From an uncultured Clostridia bacterium (GTDB lineage: Bacteria > Bacillota > Clostridia > Oscillospirales > Ruminococcaceae): a stretch of 5,272 bases of DNA. The stretch's first letter is position 1; every line of letters starts with the position of its first letter. Positions 1 through 5,272 of the stretch are shown one piece after another. Location: positions 1-5,272 of the forward strand of contig CALMXN010000212.1 of the NCBI GenBank assembly GCA_937871145.1, written 5' to 3'. The position numbers were made by a program, and so were the translations under genes. The notes under the pieces are model-generated. The model worked only from the letters and a program-made list of their open reading frames with translations, did no database searches and was not told where the DNA came from.

Positions 1-1628
1 CAAATGATGATACAGACAAGGGCAAGAAGCTTCGAATCAAACAGCAGTACTTCTTTGTTTCTGCAGCATTGCAGAATATTATTGCTGACTTTAAGGAAAA
101 GCACGGAACAAACTTTAAAAAGTTCCCTGATTTCTATGCAATTCAGCTTAATGATACACACCCTGTTGTCGCTATCCCTGAGCTTATAAGACTCCTAAGC
201 CTTGAAGGTCTAACTTTTGCTAAGGCTTTTGATATTGCTAAGAAGACTTTTGCATATACAAACCATACTATTATGGCAGAAGCACTTGAAAAGTGGAGTC
301 TAAAGCTTTACAGATCAGTTCTTCCAAACGTATATAAGATTATCGTGAAGATAGACAAGCAGCTTGAAAAGGATTTAATTGCAATGGGCGTTGCTGAAGA
401 AGACAGAGAGCAGTATAAGATAATTTCAAACAATCTTATCTATATGGCTCGTCTGGCAGTATATGCTACATTTTCAACAAATGGTGTTGCACAGATCCAT
501 ACAGAAATTCTTAAAGAATCAACACTTGCTGAATGGCATAAGCTATATCCAGACAAGATTAACAACAAGACAAACGGTATCACACAGCGTCGCTGGCTTG
601 CACTTGCAAACCCACAGCTTGCTGATTTCATTACTGATAAAATCGGTGATGACTGGACAACTGATCTTGATGAATTAAAGAAGCTTGAAAAGTATAAGAA
701 TGACAAGGCTGTTATAAAGGCTTTTGATGAAATAAAGAAAATAAAGAAGCAGGAGCTTGTTGAATATATCGACAAGAAGGAAGGCAGACTCCTTGACAGC
801 ACCTTTATCTTTGACATTCAGATTAAGAGGCTTCACGAATACAAGCGTCAGCTTATGAATGCTCTTTCAATCATTGATATTTACTTTGGCTTAAAGGACG
901 GTTCAATCAAGGACTTTAACCCGACAGCATTTATCTTTGGCGCAAAATCTGCTCCAGGATACTCGCGGGCTAAGGCAATCATCAAGCTAATCAACTCAAT
1001 CGCCGATAAGGTTAACGCTGACGATGATGTGAATGAAAAGCTTGCTGTATTGTTTGTTCAGAACTATAATGTTTCATATGCAGAAAAGCTTACACCAGCT
1101 GCTGATATTTCAGAACAGATTTCAACAGCAGGTACAGAAGCTTCAGGAACAGGTAATATGAAGTTTATGCTCAACGGTGCGGTAACTCTCGGAACATTCG
1201 ACGGCGCTAATGTTGAAATTGTTGAACAGGCTGGGGAAGAAAACAACTATATCTTCGGTGCAAGAGTTGAGGAAATTGAAAAAATCTCAAAGGATTATGA
1301 TCCAATGAAGATTTACGATAATAACCCACGCATTAAGAAGGTTATTGATTCACTCACAAACGGAACATTTGATGATGGCAAAACAGGGTTGTTCGATGAC
1401 CTTCGCGACTGTCTTCTTGAAGAAACCTACAACAGAGCTGACACTTATTATATACTTCACGATTTTGAAAGCTATATTGAGGCAAAGCTCCGTGCGAATA
1501 AGGATTATTCAGACAGATTCAGCTTCACACAAAAGTGCTTTATGAATACCTGCAATGCCGGTAAGTTCTCAAGTGACAGAACAATCAAGCAATACGCTGA
1601 TGAAATCTGGTTCAACAAGAACAAGTAA
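1..1628 (+). CDS. glgP: Glycogen/starch (maltodextrin) phosphorylase, C-terminal part (5' end outside window)
   Basis: Glycogen phosphorylase releases glucose-1-phosphate from alpha-1,4-glucan ends in the cytoplasm using pyridoxal phosphate (PLP). About 541 residues are present of a family usually near 800, so roughly the first third is missing. The reading frame is open to the window edge (first full codon at 3); the family sequence around LRIKQQYFFVSAALQ continues upstream, so an apparent TTG start at 69 is an internal Leu codon. Visible landmarks, in order, are QLNDTHP (141-164), the TNHT histidine (codon 264), KTNGITQRRWL, the phosphate/PLP-contact motif IKRLHEYKRQ (Lys 825, Arg 828, Lys 843), and EASGTGNMKFMLNGA carrying the PLP Schiff-base Lys (codon 1161). 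The C-terminus has the typical GKFSSDRTIKQYADEIW. No frameshift or missing catalytic residue is seen. Preference for glycogen, starch or maltodextrin cannot be decided here. A terminator follows directly. Confidence 0.97.
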   Translation, partial: NDDTDKGKKLRIKQQYFFVSAALQNIIADFKEKHGTNFKKFPDFYAIQLNDTHPVVAIPELIRLLSLEGLTFAKAFDIAKKTFAYTNHTIMAEALEKWSLKLYRSVLPNVYKIIVKIDKQLEKDLIAMGVAEEDREQYKIISNNLIYMARLAVYATFSTNGVAQIHTEILKESTLAEWHKLYPDKINNKTNGITQRRWLALANPQLADFITDKIGDDWTTDLDELKKLEKYKNDKAVIKAFDEIKKIKKQELVEYIDKKEGRLLDSTFIFDIQIKRLHEYKRQLMNALSIIDIYFGLKDGSIKDFNPTAFIFGAKSAPGYSRAKAIIKLINSIADKVNADDDVNEKLAVLFVQNYNVSYAEKLTPAADISEQISTAGTEASGTGNMKFMLNGAVTLGTFDGANVEIVEQAGEENNYIFGARVEEIEKISKDYDPMKIYDNNPRIKKVIDSLTNGTFDDGKTGLFDDLRDCLLEETYNRADTYYILHDFESYIEAKLRANKDYSDRFSFTQKCFMNTCNAGKFSSDRTIKQYADEIWFNKNK

Positions 1629-1637
1629 AATAATATT

Positions 1638-1671
1638 AAAGACTGTATCTTAATTGATACAGTCTTTTTTT
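1638..1671 (+). terminator. Rho-independent terminator of glgP
   Basis: A perfect 12-bp stem (1638-1649 pairing with 1656-1667) encloses a 6-base loop and runs into seven T residues (1665-1671). It starts 9 bases after the glgP stop codon, so glgP ends its transcript here and the next gene needs its own promoter. Confidence 0.93.
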
Positions 1672-1682
1672 CATATAATGAT

Positions 1683-1710
1683 AACAAAAAAGTTTTTTCG
1701 ACATATTATG
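1683..1710 (+). promoter_or_regulatory. Candidate sporulation-type (sigma-K-like) promoter of the first cysteine-rich gene
   Basis: AACA (1683-1686) lies 15 bases before CATATTATG (1702-1710). The known sigma-K pattern in Bacillus is an AC-containing -35 and CATAnnnTA at -10, about 16-17 bases apart counted from the AC; here the spacing is 16. The last position of the -10 box is G instead of A. No convincing TTGACA/TATAAT pair with 16-18 base spacing is found in this interval. The same arrangement recurs at 2147-2175 upstream of the second cysteine-rich gene, which is the main support. The sigma assignment is inference; a related sigma-E-like use is possible. Confidence 0.5.
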
Positions 1711-1714
1711 TATA

Positions 1715-1727
1715 GAACATTACGTTC
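1715..1727 (+). promoter_or_regulatory. GAAC-N5-GTTC dyad, copy 1 (candidate operator or 5' leader element)
   Basis: GAACATTACGTTC is an imperfect dyad with 4-base arms and a 5-base centre, starting exactly 13 bases after the C of the CATATTAT box. A matching dyad sits at the same offset upstream of the second cysteine-rich gene. If CATATTAT is a -10 box, this dyad overlaps the expected transcription start, which suits an operator or a feature of the mRNA 5' end. The binding factor is unknown. Confidence 0.45.
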
Positions 1728-1740
1728 ACAAAACAAATTA

Positions 1741-1745
1741 AGGGG
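1741..1745 (+). promoter_or_regulatory. Shine-Dalgarno AGGGG fixing the start of the first cysteine-rich gene
   Basis: AGGGG is 8 bases before ATG at 1754 but only 2 bases before the in-frame TTG at 1748. This favours the ATG. Confidence 0.8.
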
Positions 1746-1753
1746 TTTTGACA

Positions 1754-2131
1754 ATGTTTAATAAAATGAATAATAATATGGGAATGGAAAACATGATGCA
1801 TGGCGGATATATGGATAAAGGTCCTTGCGGTTGCGGTTTTAAACCTATAGTAAAAGAAAGATGTTGCTGCCGTCCAAGGAAAGTATGTTATACTGTCTGT
1901 GATTGCTGTTATACAAAGAAATTCACTAAAAAAATGCCTGATAATTGTTGTTGCCCAGATATGAAAAATGATTTTTATGGAAATGATATGGTTGACAACA
2001 GCTGGGGTAATTCCTACGGTTCTAAAGACAACTATGGCTGGAGTAATGCCCGCGGTATGGATGATAACTTTATGGGCGAGGATGCTGATATGTACGGCGA
2101 AAACGATATGGACGGTAATTACTGGGGCTAA
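1754..2131 (+). CDS. Small cysteine-rich, Gly/Asn/Asp/Met-rich protein; candidate spore-surface protein
   Basis: A 125-residue protein that I do not recognise as a named family. It has three compositional zones. Residues 1-20 are Met/Asn-rich (seven Met). Residues 25-67 hold all 12 cysteines, including CGC, two CCC triplets (37-39 and 65-67) and a CDCC, interspersed with Lys/Arg. Residues 71-125 are acidic and rich in Gly, Asn, Asp, Tyr and Trp with no Cys, ending in NYWG. There is no signal peptide or membrane segment. This low-complexity, disulfide-capable composition is typical of Bacillota coat or exosporium proteins, which cross-link outside the forespore; that role is inferred from composition and the sporulation-like promoter. 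Metal binding is an alternative. The start is set by AGGGG at 1741. No terminator follows, so transcripts may run into the next cysteine-rich gene 85 bases downstream. Confidence 0.85.
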   Translation: MFNKMNNNMGMENMMHGGYMDKGPCGCGFKPIVKERCCCRPRKVCYTVCDCCYTKKFTKKMPDNCCCPDMKNDFYGNDMVDNSWGNSYGSKDNYGWSNARGMDDNFMGEDADMYGENDMDGNYWG

Positions 2132-2146
2132 TAGTTCACACTCATT

Positions 2147-2175
2147 AACAATTTTCCTTTATGTAACATATTATA
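2147..2175 (+). promoter_or_regulatory. Candidate sporulation-type (sigma-K-like) promoter of the second cysteine-rich gene
   Basis: AACA (2147-2150) lies 16 bases before CATATTATA (2167-2175), which fully matches the sigma-K -10 form CATAnnnTA; AC to CATA spacing is 17. Positions 2166-2193 match 1701-1728 at 23 of 28 bases without a gap. No housekeeping-type promoter is evident between the two genes. The sigma factor assignment is inferred from the known consensus. Confidence 0.55.
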
Positions 2176-2179
2176 TAAA

Positions 2180-2192
2180 GAACAATTTGTTC
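2180..2192 (+). promoter_or_regulatory. GAAC-N5-GTTC dyad, copy 2 (perfect 6-bp arms)
   Basis: GAACAATTTGTTC is a perfect dyad of two 6-base arms around a single central T. It starts 13 bases after the C of the CATATTAT box, as in copy 1 at 1715-1727, and lies 24 bases before the start codon (26 for copy 1). Conserved sequence, spacing and position suggest a shared operator or leader element. Confidence 0.5.
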
Positions 2193-2216
2193 AGTTTACT
2201 ATAGAGGAGAATTTCT

Positions 2217-2825
2217 ATGAGTTGTCACGATGAAAATGGAATGTTCGAACCAGAAATGACTGTTTATCACGGAAGTAACTGTGACTATTATGCTCACGAT
2301 GAATTTTGTTGTGATGGTTGCAAAGATAGTTGTACAAAGGGTGCACCAAAATGCAATATCTGCGAACTTCAGATGAAAAATCTGCTTGCTCAGCTGATTA
2401 CGCTGTATCCTACAACTGCTTTTTCGTTCACAATGCAAGATGGCACTATTATAACTGGAACACCAACAGGTATGCTGGATCCGTATAACAACGGAATTGT
2501 TGTAGTAACTTCATCAGGTGACCCAACAGAATACGTTAATGTCTGTCAGATCGCAAGGGTGGAATTATTAAGTGCAACATATAATACCCAAATTACCTAT
2601 GTTTCAGGATGCTTATGCCCGACTTGCAGTGGCTGTGATGAGTCTATCCGTAGTCTCATTTCAGTAGGAGAAATAATCTGTATACCGCGCGGTGTTCCGA
2701 TCACTGGCGCAACAGTTGTAGCCGTTGCACCGGGTATAATTGCATTGGATAGTGGAGCAAATCTGTGGTTCGTTTCTACTTGCCATATGGATTCATTTAC
2801 TATTATAGATAATGTTACAGGATAA
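2217..2825 (+). CDS. Cysteine-rich protein with two CxxC/beta-domain units; candidate spore coat or exosporium protein
   Basis: A 202-residue protein with 15 cysteines and no signal peptide; not assignable by eye to a named family. Residues 1-49 are acidic and Cys-rich (3, 22, 31, 32, 35, 39, 46, 49). The rest reads as two similar units. Unit 1 (46-118) has CNIC, a helix with KNLLAQL, a GTIITG turn, beta strands, then VNVCQIARVEL. Unit 2 (137-197) has CSGC, IRSLI, a GVPITG turn, IIALD, then VSTCHMDSFTI. The pattern of a helix, a G-xx-ITG turn and a final Cys-His/Gln-x-x-S/V strand is reminiscent of the small beta domains of CotB/YuzF (DUF2642-type) coat proteins; this is inference from pattern only. 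AGAGGAG (2203-2209) lies 7 bases before the ATG. It shares its upstream block with the preceding cysteine-rich gene and is followed at once by a terminator. Confidence 0.87.
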   Translation: MSCHDENGMFEPEMTVYHGSNCDYYAHDEFCCDGCKDSCTKGAPKCNICELQMKNLLAQLITLYPTTAFSFTMQDGTIITGTPTGMLDPYNNGIVVVTSSGDPTEYVNVCQIARVELLSATYNTQITYVSGCLCPTCSGCDESIRSLISVGEIICIPRGVPITGATVVAVAPGIIALDSGANLWFVSTCHMDSFTIIDNVTG

Positions 2826-2852
2826 AAGAGTGGCAAGCGCCACTCTTTTTTT
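2824..2852 (+). terminator. Rho-independent terminator closing the cysteine-rich gene pair
   Basis: An 11-bp stem (2824-2834 with 2839-2849) around a 4-base loop continues into a T-tract ending at 2852. The stem begins inside the stop codon of the upstream gene, so stop and terminator overlap. Confidence 0.93.
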
Positions 2853-2855
2853 GTA

Positions 2856-2884
2856 TTGACATATCCGTATAATAATTATAAAAT
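2856..2884 (+). promoter_or_regulatory. Housekeeping (sigma-A type) promoter of the corA-like gene
   Basis: TTGACA (2856-2861) is followed after 17 bases by TAAAAT (2879-2884). The -35 is a perfect consensus and the -10 has one mismatch. It begins 3 bases after the T-tract of the previous terminator and predicts a leader of roughly 20 bases. It contrasts with the cysteine-rich genes, which lack such a pair. Confidence 0.82.
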
Positions 2885-2899
2885 GAATTAAAATGTTCT

Positions 2900-2904
2900 G
2901 GAGG
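2900..2904 (+). promoter_or_regulatory. Shine-Dalgarno GGAGG fixing the corA-like start
   Basis: GGAGG lies 6 bases before ATG 2911. The earlier in-frame ATG at 2893 lies upstream of this site and close to the predicted transcription start, so 2911 is preferred. Confidence 0.85.
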
Positions 2905-2910
2905 TATAAA

Positions 2911-3738
2911 ATGATAAAGGTATTGAAGCTTACACAAATAGATGAACTCAGGAGCAATGTTGATAAAAGCATTATACAGCATATCAGGACAGGCAGAGTT
3001 GAACGTTTCGCCTGCTTTTCTGACTTTGATATGATATCCTTCAACTGGTATGATATCAACAAGCCCGACTCTGAAACAGAGCATATTCTTATATATTTCA
3101 GTAAAAATGACTTGTGCATACTGTCTGACATGAAGGAAGTACGTTCTATAGCAAACAGTGTTGCTGAAAAGGACACTGAGGTTCAGAGAATACTGTATCA
3201 GTTTTTTGTTGAGCTTATAAAAAATGATATGGATTATCTTGAAAAGCTTGAAGAGGAAATTACTCTGTCAGAGGATGATCTGCTCGAGCGGACAAGCGGT
3301 GAATGTACGGAAAAGATTGTTGAGTACAGAAAGAAGCTTTTAAAGCTCAAAAGATATTACGAACAGTTAAATACTATTTTTGAAGGCTTTAATGAAAATG
3401 AAAATAATCTGCTTAGCGATGATTATCTGAGAATTTATAAAATTCTTGACAACAGAGTTGACAGGCTTTTTTCAACTGTTCTTAATCTAAGGGATTATGT
3501 CACACAGATGCGAGAGGCTTATCAGGCTAAAATAGACATAGAGCAGAATAATTTAATGAGAGTATTCACTGTAATCACATCAATATTCATGCCGTTGTCT
3601 TTGATAGCCGGCTGGTATGGAATGAATCTGCGTATGCCTGAATTTGCGTGGAAGTATGGCTATCTGGCAGTAATTATACTGAGTGTTGCTGTGTGTATAA
3701 CCTGCTTGATTTACTTTAAGAAGAAAAAGTGGTTTTAA
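2911..3738 (+). CDS. CorA-family divalent cation (Mg2+/Co2+) transporter, short form
   Basis: CorA proteins are homopentameric inner-membrane channels for Mg2+ and related ions. This 275-residue protein has the expected layout: an N-terminal cytosolic domain (about 1-95), a long charged helical/coiled region (about 100-215), TM1 (about 217-236) ending in the diagnostic WYGMN (GMN 237-239), a short loop RMPEFAWKYG with the conserved MPE, TM2 (about 250-269), and a basic cytosolic tail KKKKWF. It is somewhat shorter than many CorA proteins (about 315 residues), mainly in the N-terminal domain. Related family members also carry Zn2+ or other ions, so the substrate is not certain. It is transcribed alone from the promoter at 2856. 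Its stop codon overlaps the stop of the convergent capA-like gene, and no terminator of its own is seen. Confidence 0.92.
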   Translation: MIKVLKLTQIDELRSNVDKSIIQHIRTGRVERFACFSDFDMISFNWYDINKPDSETEHILIYFSKNDLCILSDMKEVRSIANSVAEKDTEVQRILYQFFVELIKNDMDYLEKLEEEITLSEDDLLERTSGECTEKIVEYRKKLLKLKRYYEQLNTIFEGFNENENNLLSDDYLRIYKILDNRVDRLFSTVLNLRDYVTQMREAYQAKIDIEQNNLMRVFTVITSIFMPLSLIAGWYGMNLRMPEFAWKYGYLAVIILSVAVCITCLIYFKKKKWF

Positions 3739-4808
3739 TCTGACATCAGCTTTTTTGTCCGTTGATACATGAAGTCGAGGACATTCATTCGTGCCTTTTC
3801 ATCACTTATAGGGCAAGGCTGATAGTTGTTTCTTTTTCCCGAATGGACATAATACGGAATAATAAACTCCTGCTGATTTATGAGGTTGTTGTTTTCATCA
3901 AAGGTGAAACGCTCCTGATAAATCAGCGTTCTGTTTTCCGGGAAGGGTGAACTCCCGAAGCAGAAGCTACCGAGTGAATATAGAATATGCTTGCCCTTAT
4001 ATACTTCAAAGGGCTGAATAACGTGAGGATGAGCGCCGATAACAAGATCAGCACCATTGTCAACAAGTGTGTGGCAGTGATTAATCTTCCATTGCTCAGG
4101 GTAATGAATGAATTCCTCACCGCTATGGAAGAATACAACTCTTGCGTCAACCTTATCTTTAAGTTCATTAAGCTGAGTTATTGTTTTGGTGAGGCTACCC
4201 CATTCACCGAACATTACATTAAGTACAGCTATTTTTATCCCGTCTTTTTCAAGGATAACAGGATGATTCACATCACTCCAGCGGGTATCGGCTTTTTCAA
4301 AGGCAGCAACCGTATCCTTATACCCCTGCAAGCCATAATCATAGAGATGATTGTTTTCAAGCACAACAGTATCAATGCTGTTTACCTTATAAATTCCAGC
4401 GTATGCTGATTTGTTCCTGAACCAATAAGCAGGAGTGTACCCTTTGTCCTGACCTTGAAGATTTGAATCAGTAAAAACATTTTCTGAATTTGCAACAGTA
4501 AAATCATCTGTTCCTATATAAGGCATACATTTTTCAAAAAAGTATGTAGCGGGCTTTGTCTTCGTGTAATAGGCTATACTGTTCTGCGACATTTCTCCAT
4601 TATAAGAGCCGAGAATACAGTCGCCTAAAAAGGATAATGTAATGCTTTTTGTCTTTGGTACAACAGCATTAGTCGGCAAATAAAATTGCTGTTTAATTGT
4701 ACTTATTTCTTGGTTAAAATCATTATGCGTTATATCTGTATTGGCATATCCCGTTGGCAACAGGATAAGAAATGCTGTCATTATTACAACAGCTATAATT
4801 TTTTTCAT
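3735..4808 (-). CDS. CapA-type (PGA_cap) metallophosphatase-fold protein, exported
   Basis: A 357-residue protein of the poly-gamma-glutamate capsule CapA family, which has a calcineurin-like metallophosphatase fold. Residues 1-22 form a signal peptide (MKK, hydrophobic 4-17, likely cleavage after GYA); no lipobox Cys is present. Metal-site motifs appear in family order: LSFLGD (58-63), ANSEN (106-110), ENNHLYDYG (151-159), FFHSGEE (226-232) and GADLVIGAHPHV (252-263), followed by ILYSLGSFCFG. All expected ligands seem present. No capB, capC or capD lies nearby, so a capsule role is not supported; such orphan homologues may be cell-envelope hydrolases. The start at 4808 is chosen because AGGAG (4821-4817) is 8 bases upstream; in-frame ATG 4814 is only 2 bases from it and GTG 4817 overlaps it. 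The start region is embedded in an inverted repeat. It is convergent with the corA-like gene. Confidence 0.9.
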   Translation of the reverse strand: MKKIIAVVIMTAFLILLPTGYANTDITHNDFNQEISTIKQQFYLPTNAVVPKTKSITLSFLGDCILGSYNGEMSQNSIAYYTKTKPATYFFEKCMPYIGTDDFTVANSENVFTDSNLQGQDKGYTPAYWFRNKSAYAGIYKVNSIDTVVLENNHLYDYGLQGYKDTVAAFEKADTRWSDVNHPVILEKDGIKIAVLNVMFGEWGSLTKTITQLNELKDKVDARVVFFHSGEEFIHYPEQWKINHCHTLVDNGADLVIGAHPHVIQPFEVYKGKHILYSLGSFCFGSSPFPENRTLIYQERFTFDENNNLINQQEFIIPYYVHSGKRNNYQPCPISDEKARMNVLDFMYQRTKKLMSD

Positions 4809-4841
4809 ATACATCACTCCTGATTAATGTATATGAAAAAA
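4800..4841 (-). promoter_or_regulatory. 15-bp inverted repeat (mRNA hairpin) enclosing the capA-like translation start
   Basis: Bases 4800-4814 and 4827-4841 are perfect reverse complements of 15 bases, separated by 12. In the minus-strand mRNA the 5' arm precedes the Shine-Dalgarno, the loop holds AGGAG, and the 3' arm covers the start codon (4808-4806) and the first lysine codons. Thirteen of the 15 pairs are A-U. The hairpin could limit ribosome access (thermosensor-like or autoregulatory), or the DNA dyad could be an operator. It is not a terminator, because it has no T-tract downstream and overlaps coding sequence. Confidence 0.65.
4817..4821 (-). promoter_or_regulatory. Shine-Dalgarno AGGAG in the loop of the start hairpin
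   Basis: AGGAG on the minus strand is 8 bases before ATG 4808. It falls entirely in the unpaired loop of the inverted repeat at 4800-4841, while the start codon is in the stem. Confidence 0.75.
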
Positions 4842-4879
4842 GACAAGCTATATGATAATTATTTATCGCAATAAGCAAC

Positions 4880-4912
4880 AAAAAAAGAGCCTGAAATTTC
4901 AAGCTCTTTTTT
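4880..4912 (-). terminator. Rho-independent terminator of nspC
   Basis: A 10-bp outer stem (4881-4890 with 4903-4912) is followed by one mismatch and an inner self-complementary TGAAATTTCA. On the minus strand it ends in seven T residues (4886-4880) and begins 1 base after the nspC stop codon. The structure is nearly symmetric, with T-runs on both strands, so it could act in either direction. It separates nspC from the capA-like gene, which then needs its own promoter in 4809-4879; I find no convincing one there. Confidence 0.88.
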
Positions 4913-4913
4913 A

Positions 4914-5272
4914 TTATGATAATCTGTTTTTGAAATCCTCATAACCGAATTCTTTAATTATTTTAGTATTACCGCCTTTGTCGCAAAGTGCAATGGAAGG
5001 TAACTTCATACCATTGAAAGTATTCGTCTTGACCATTGAGTATATTGCCATATCGCAAAAAACAAGTCTGTCACCGATTTTCAAAGGTTCATCAAAGGAA
5101 TAATCCCCGATGATATCACCAGCAAGACAGGTATGCCCACCAAGACGATAGGTGTATTTCTTTTCATTTGCCTCACCTGAACCAATAATATGTGGTCTGT
5201 AGGGCATTTCAAGCACATCTGGCATATGACAGGCGGCCGAAGTATCAATAATAGCAATATTCATTCCGTTAT
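4914..5272 (-). CDS. nspC: Carboxynorspermidine/carboxyspermidine decarboxylase, C-terminal part (5' end outside window)
   Basis: NspC is a PLP-dependent fold-III decarboxylase that converts carboxyspermidine to spermidine (or carboxynorspermidine to norspermidine), the last step of the alternative polyamine pathway. About 118 C-terminal residues are present of a family near 380. Recognisable family sequence includes IDTSAACHMPDVLEMPYRP, YRLGGHTCLAGDIIGDYSF with the active-site Cys (codon 5129-5127) and nearby Asp, then MAIYSMVKTNTFNGMKLPSIA, matching the Tyr and TFNG region that contacts PLP in ornithine decarboxylase relatives. The frame is open to the window edge and the Met at 5264 is internal, inside conserved sequence. 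The partner dehydrogenase would be expected just upstream, outside the window. It ends in its own terminator. Confidence 0.93.
   Translation of the reverse strand, partial: NGMNIAIIDTSAACHMPDVLEMPYRPHIIGSGEANEKKYTYRLGGHTCLAGDIIGDYSFDEPLKIGDRLVFCDMAIYSMVKTNTFNGMKLPSIALCDKGGNTKIIKEFGYEDFKNRLS

Noticed and set aside
69..71. TTG as a start codon of a 519-residue protein
   Set aside because: It is an internal Leu codon; conserved phosphorylase sequence continues in frame to the window edge.
440..817. Antisense ORF within glgP (also 2793-3176 minus and 3987-4409 plus)
   Set aside because: Shadows of well-supported genes on the opposite strand, with no Shine-Dalgarno or recognisable protein features.
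1674..1679. Perfect TATAAT as a housekeeping -10 box for the first cysteine-rich gene
   Set aside because: The only TTGA-like hexamer upstream (1654-1659) is inside the terminator and just 14 bases away; the correct spacing has no -35.
1715..1727. GAAC...GTTC dyads (also 2180-2192) as LexA/Cheo boxes
   Set aside because: The Gram-positive LexA box has a 4-base centre (CGAAC-N4-GTTYG); both dyads have a 5-base centre and lack the outer C/G.
1826..1954. Cys cluster of the first small protein as a metallothionein
   Set aside because: Cysteines occur largely as CCC/CC runs, not the regular CxC pattern, and the long acidic Gly/Asn/Tyr tail and sporulation-like promoter fit a structural surface protein better; metal binding is not excluded.
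2893..2895. Upstream ATG as the corA-like start
   Set aside because: It lies before the GGAGG at 2900-2904 and has no site of its own; ATG 2911 has ideal spacing.
2877..2914. Direct repeat TATAAAATGA (2877-2886 and 2905-2914)
   Set aside because: A 10-base AT-rich match spanning a -10 box and a start codon; likely chance in this composition.

Overview
The window looks like chromosomal DNA of an AT-rich, low-GC Gram-positive anaerobe (Bacillota, most likely class Clostridia, Ruminococcus/Oscillospiraceae-like). The reasons are strong purine-rich Shine-Dalgarno sites, compact rho-independent terminators with T-tracts, and the gene content (glycogen phosphorylase, CorA-like transporter, CapA-like protein, carboxynorspermidine decarboxylase). 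The genus is a guess; the sequence alone does not fix it.

Layout. (1) 1-1628, plus strand: the C-terminal two thirds of a glycogen phosphorylase, ending in a 12-bp-stem terminator. (2) 1754-2131 and 2217-2825, plus strand: two cysteine-rich proteins I cannot assign to a named family. Each is preceded by a nearly identical upstream block: a TAACA element, a CATATTAT box and a GAAC-N5-GTTC dyad, with the box-to-dyad distance exactly conserved. No terminator separates the two genes and a strong one follows the second, so they look like a co-regulated pair. The boxes resemble mother-cell sporulation (sigma-K type) promoters, and the proteins resemble spore coat or exosporium proteins in composition. 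The second protein appears to be an internal duplication of a CxxC-plus-beta-domain unit. (3) 2911-3738, plus strand: a short CorA-family divalent cation transporter with its own housekeeping-type promoter. (4) 3735-4808, minus strand: an exported CapA-type metallophosphatase-fold protein that converges on the transporter gene with a 4-base stop-codon overlap. Its translation start lies in a perfect 15-bp inverted repeat that puts the Shine-Dalgarno in the loop and the start codon in the stem. (5) 4914-5272, minus strand: the C-terminal part of carboxynorspermidine decarboxylase (nspC), ending in its own terminator.

How they fit together. The flanking genes are metabolic or housekeeping: glycogen mobilisation, cation uptake, polyamine synthesis and a cell-envelope enzyme. 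The two cysteine-rich genes form a self-contained island between two terminators and appear to use a different promoter class from the transporter next to them. The two signals most worth following are the shared regulatory block of the cysteine-rich pair and the start-codon hairpin of the capA-like gene. There is no gene-free stretch longer than about 125 bases, and I saw no tRNA, rRNA, CRISPR array or insertion sequence.
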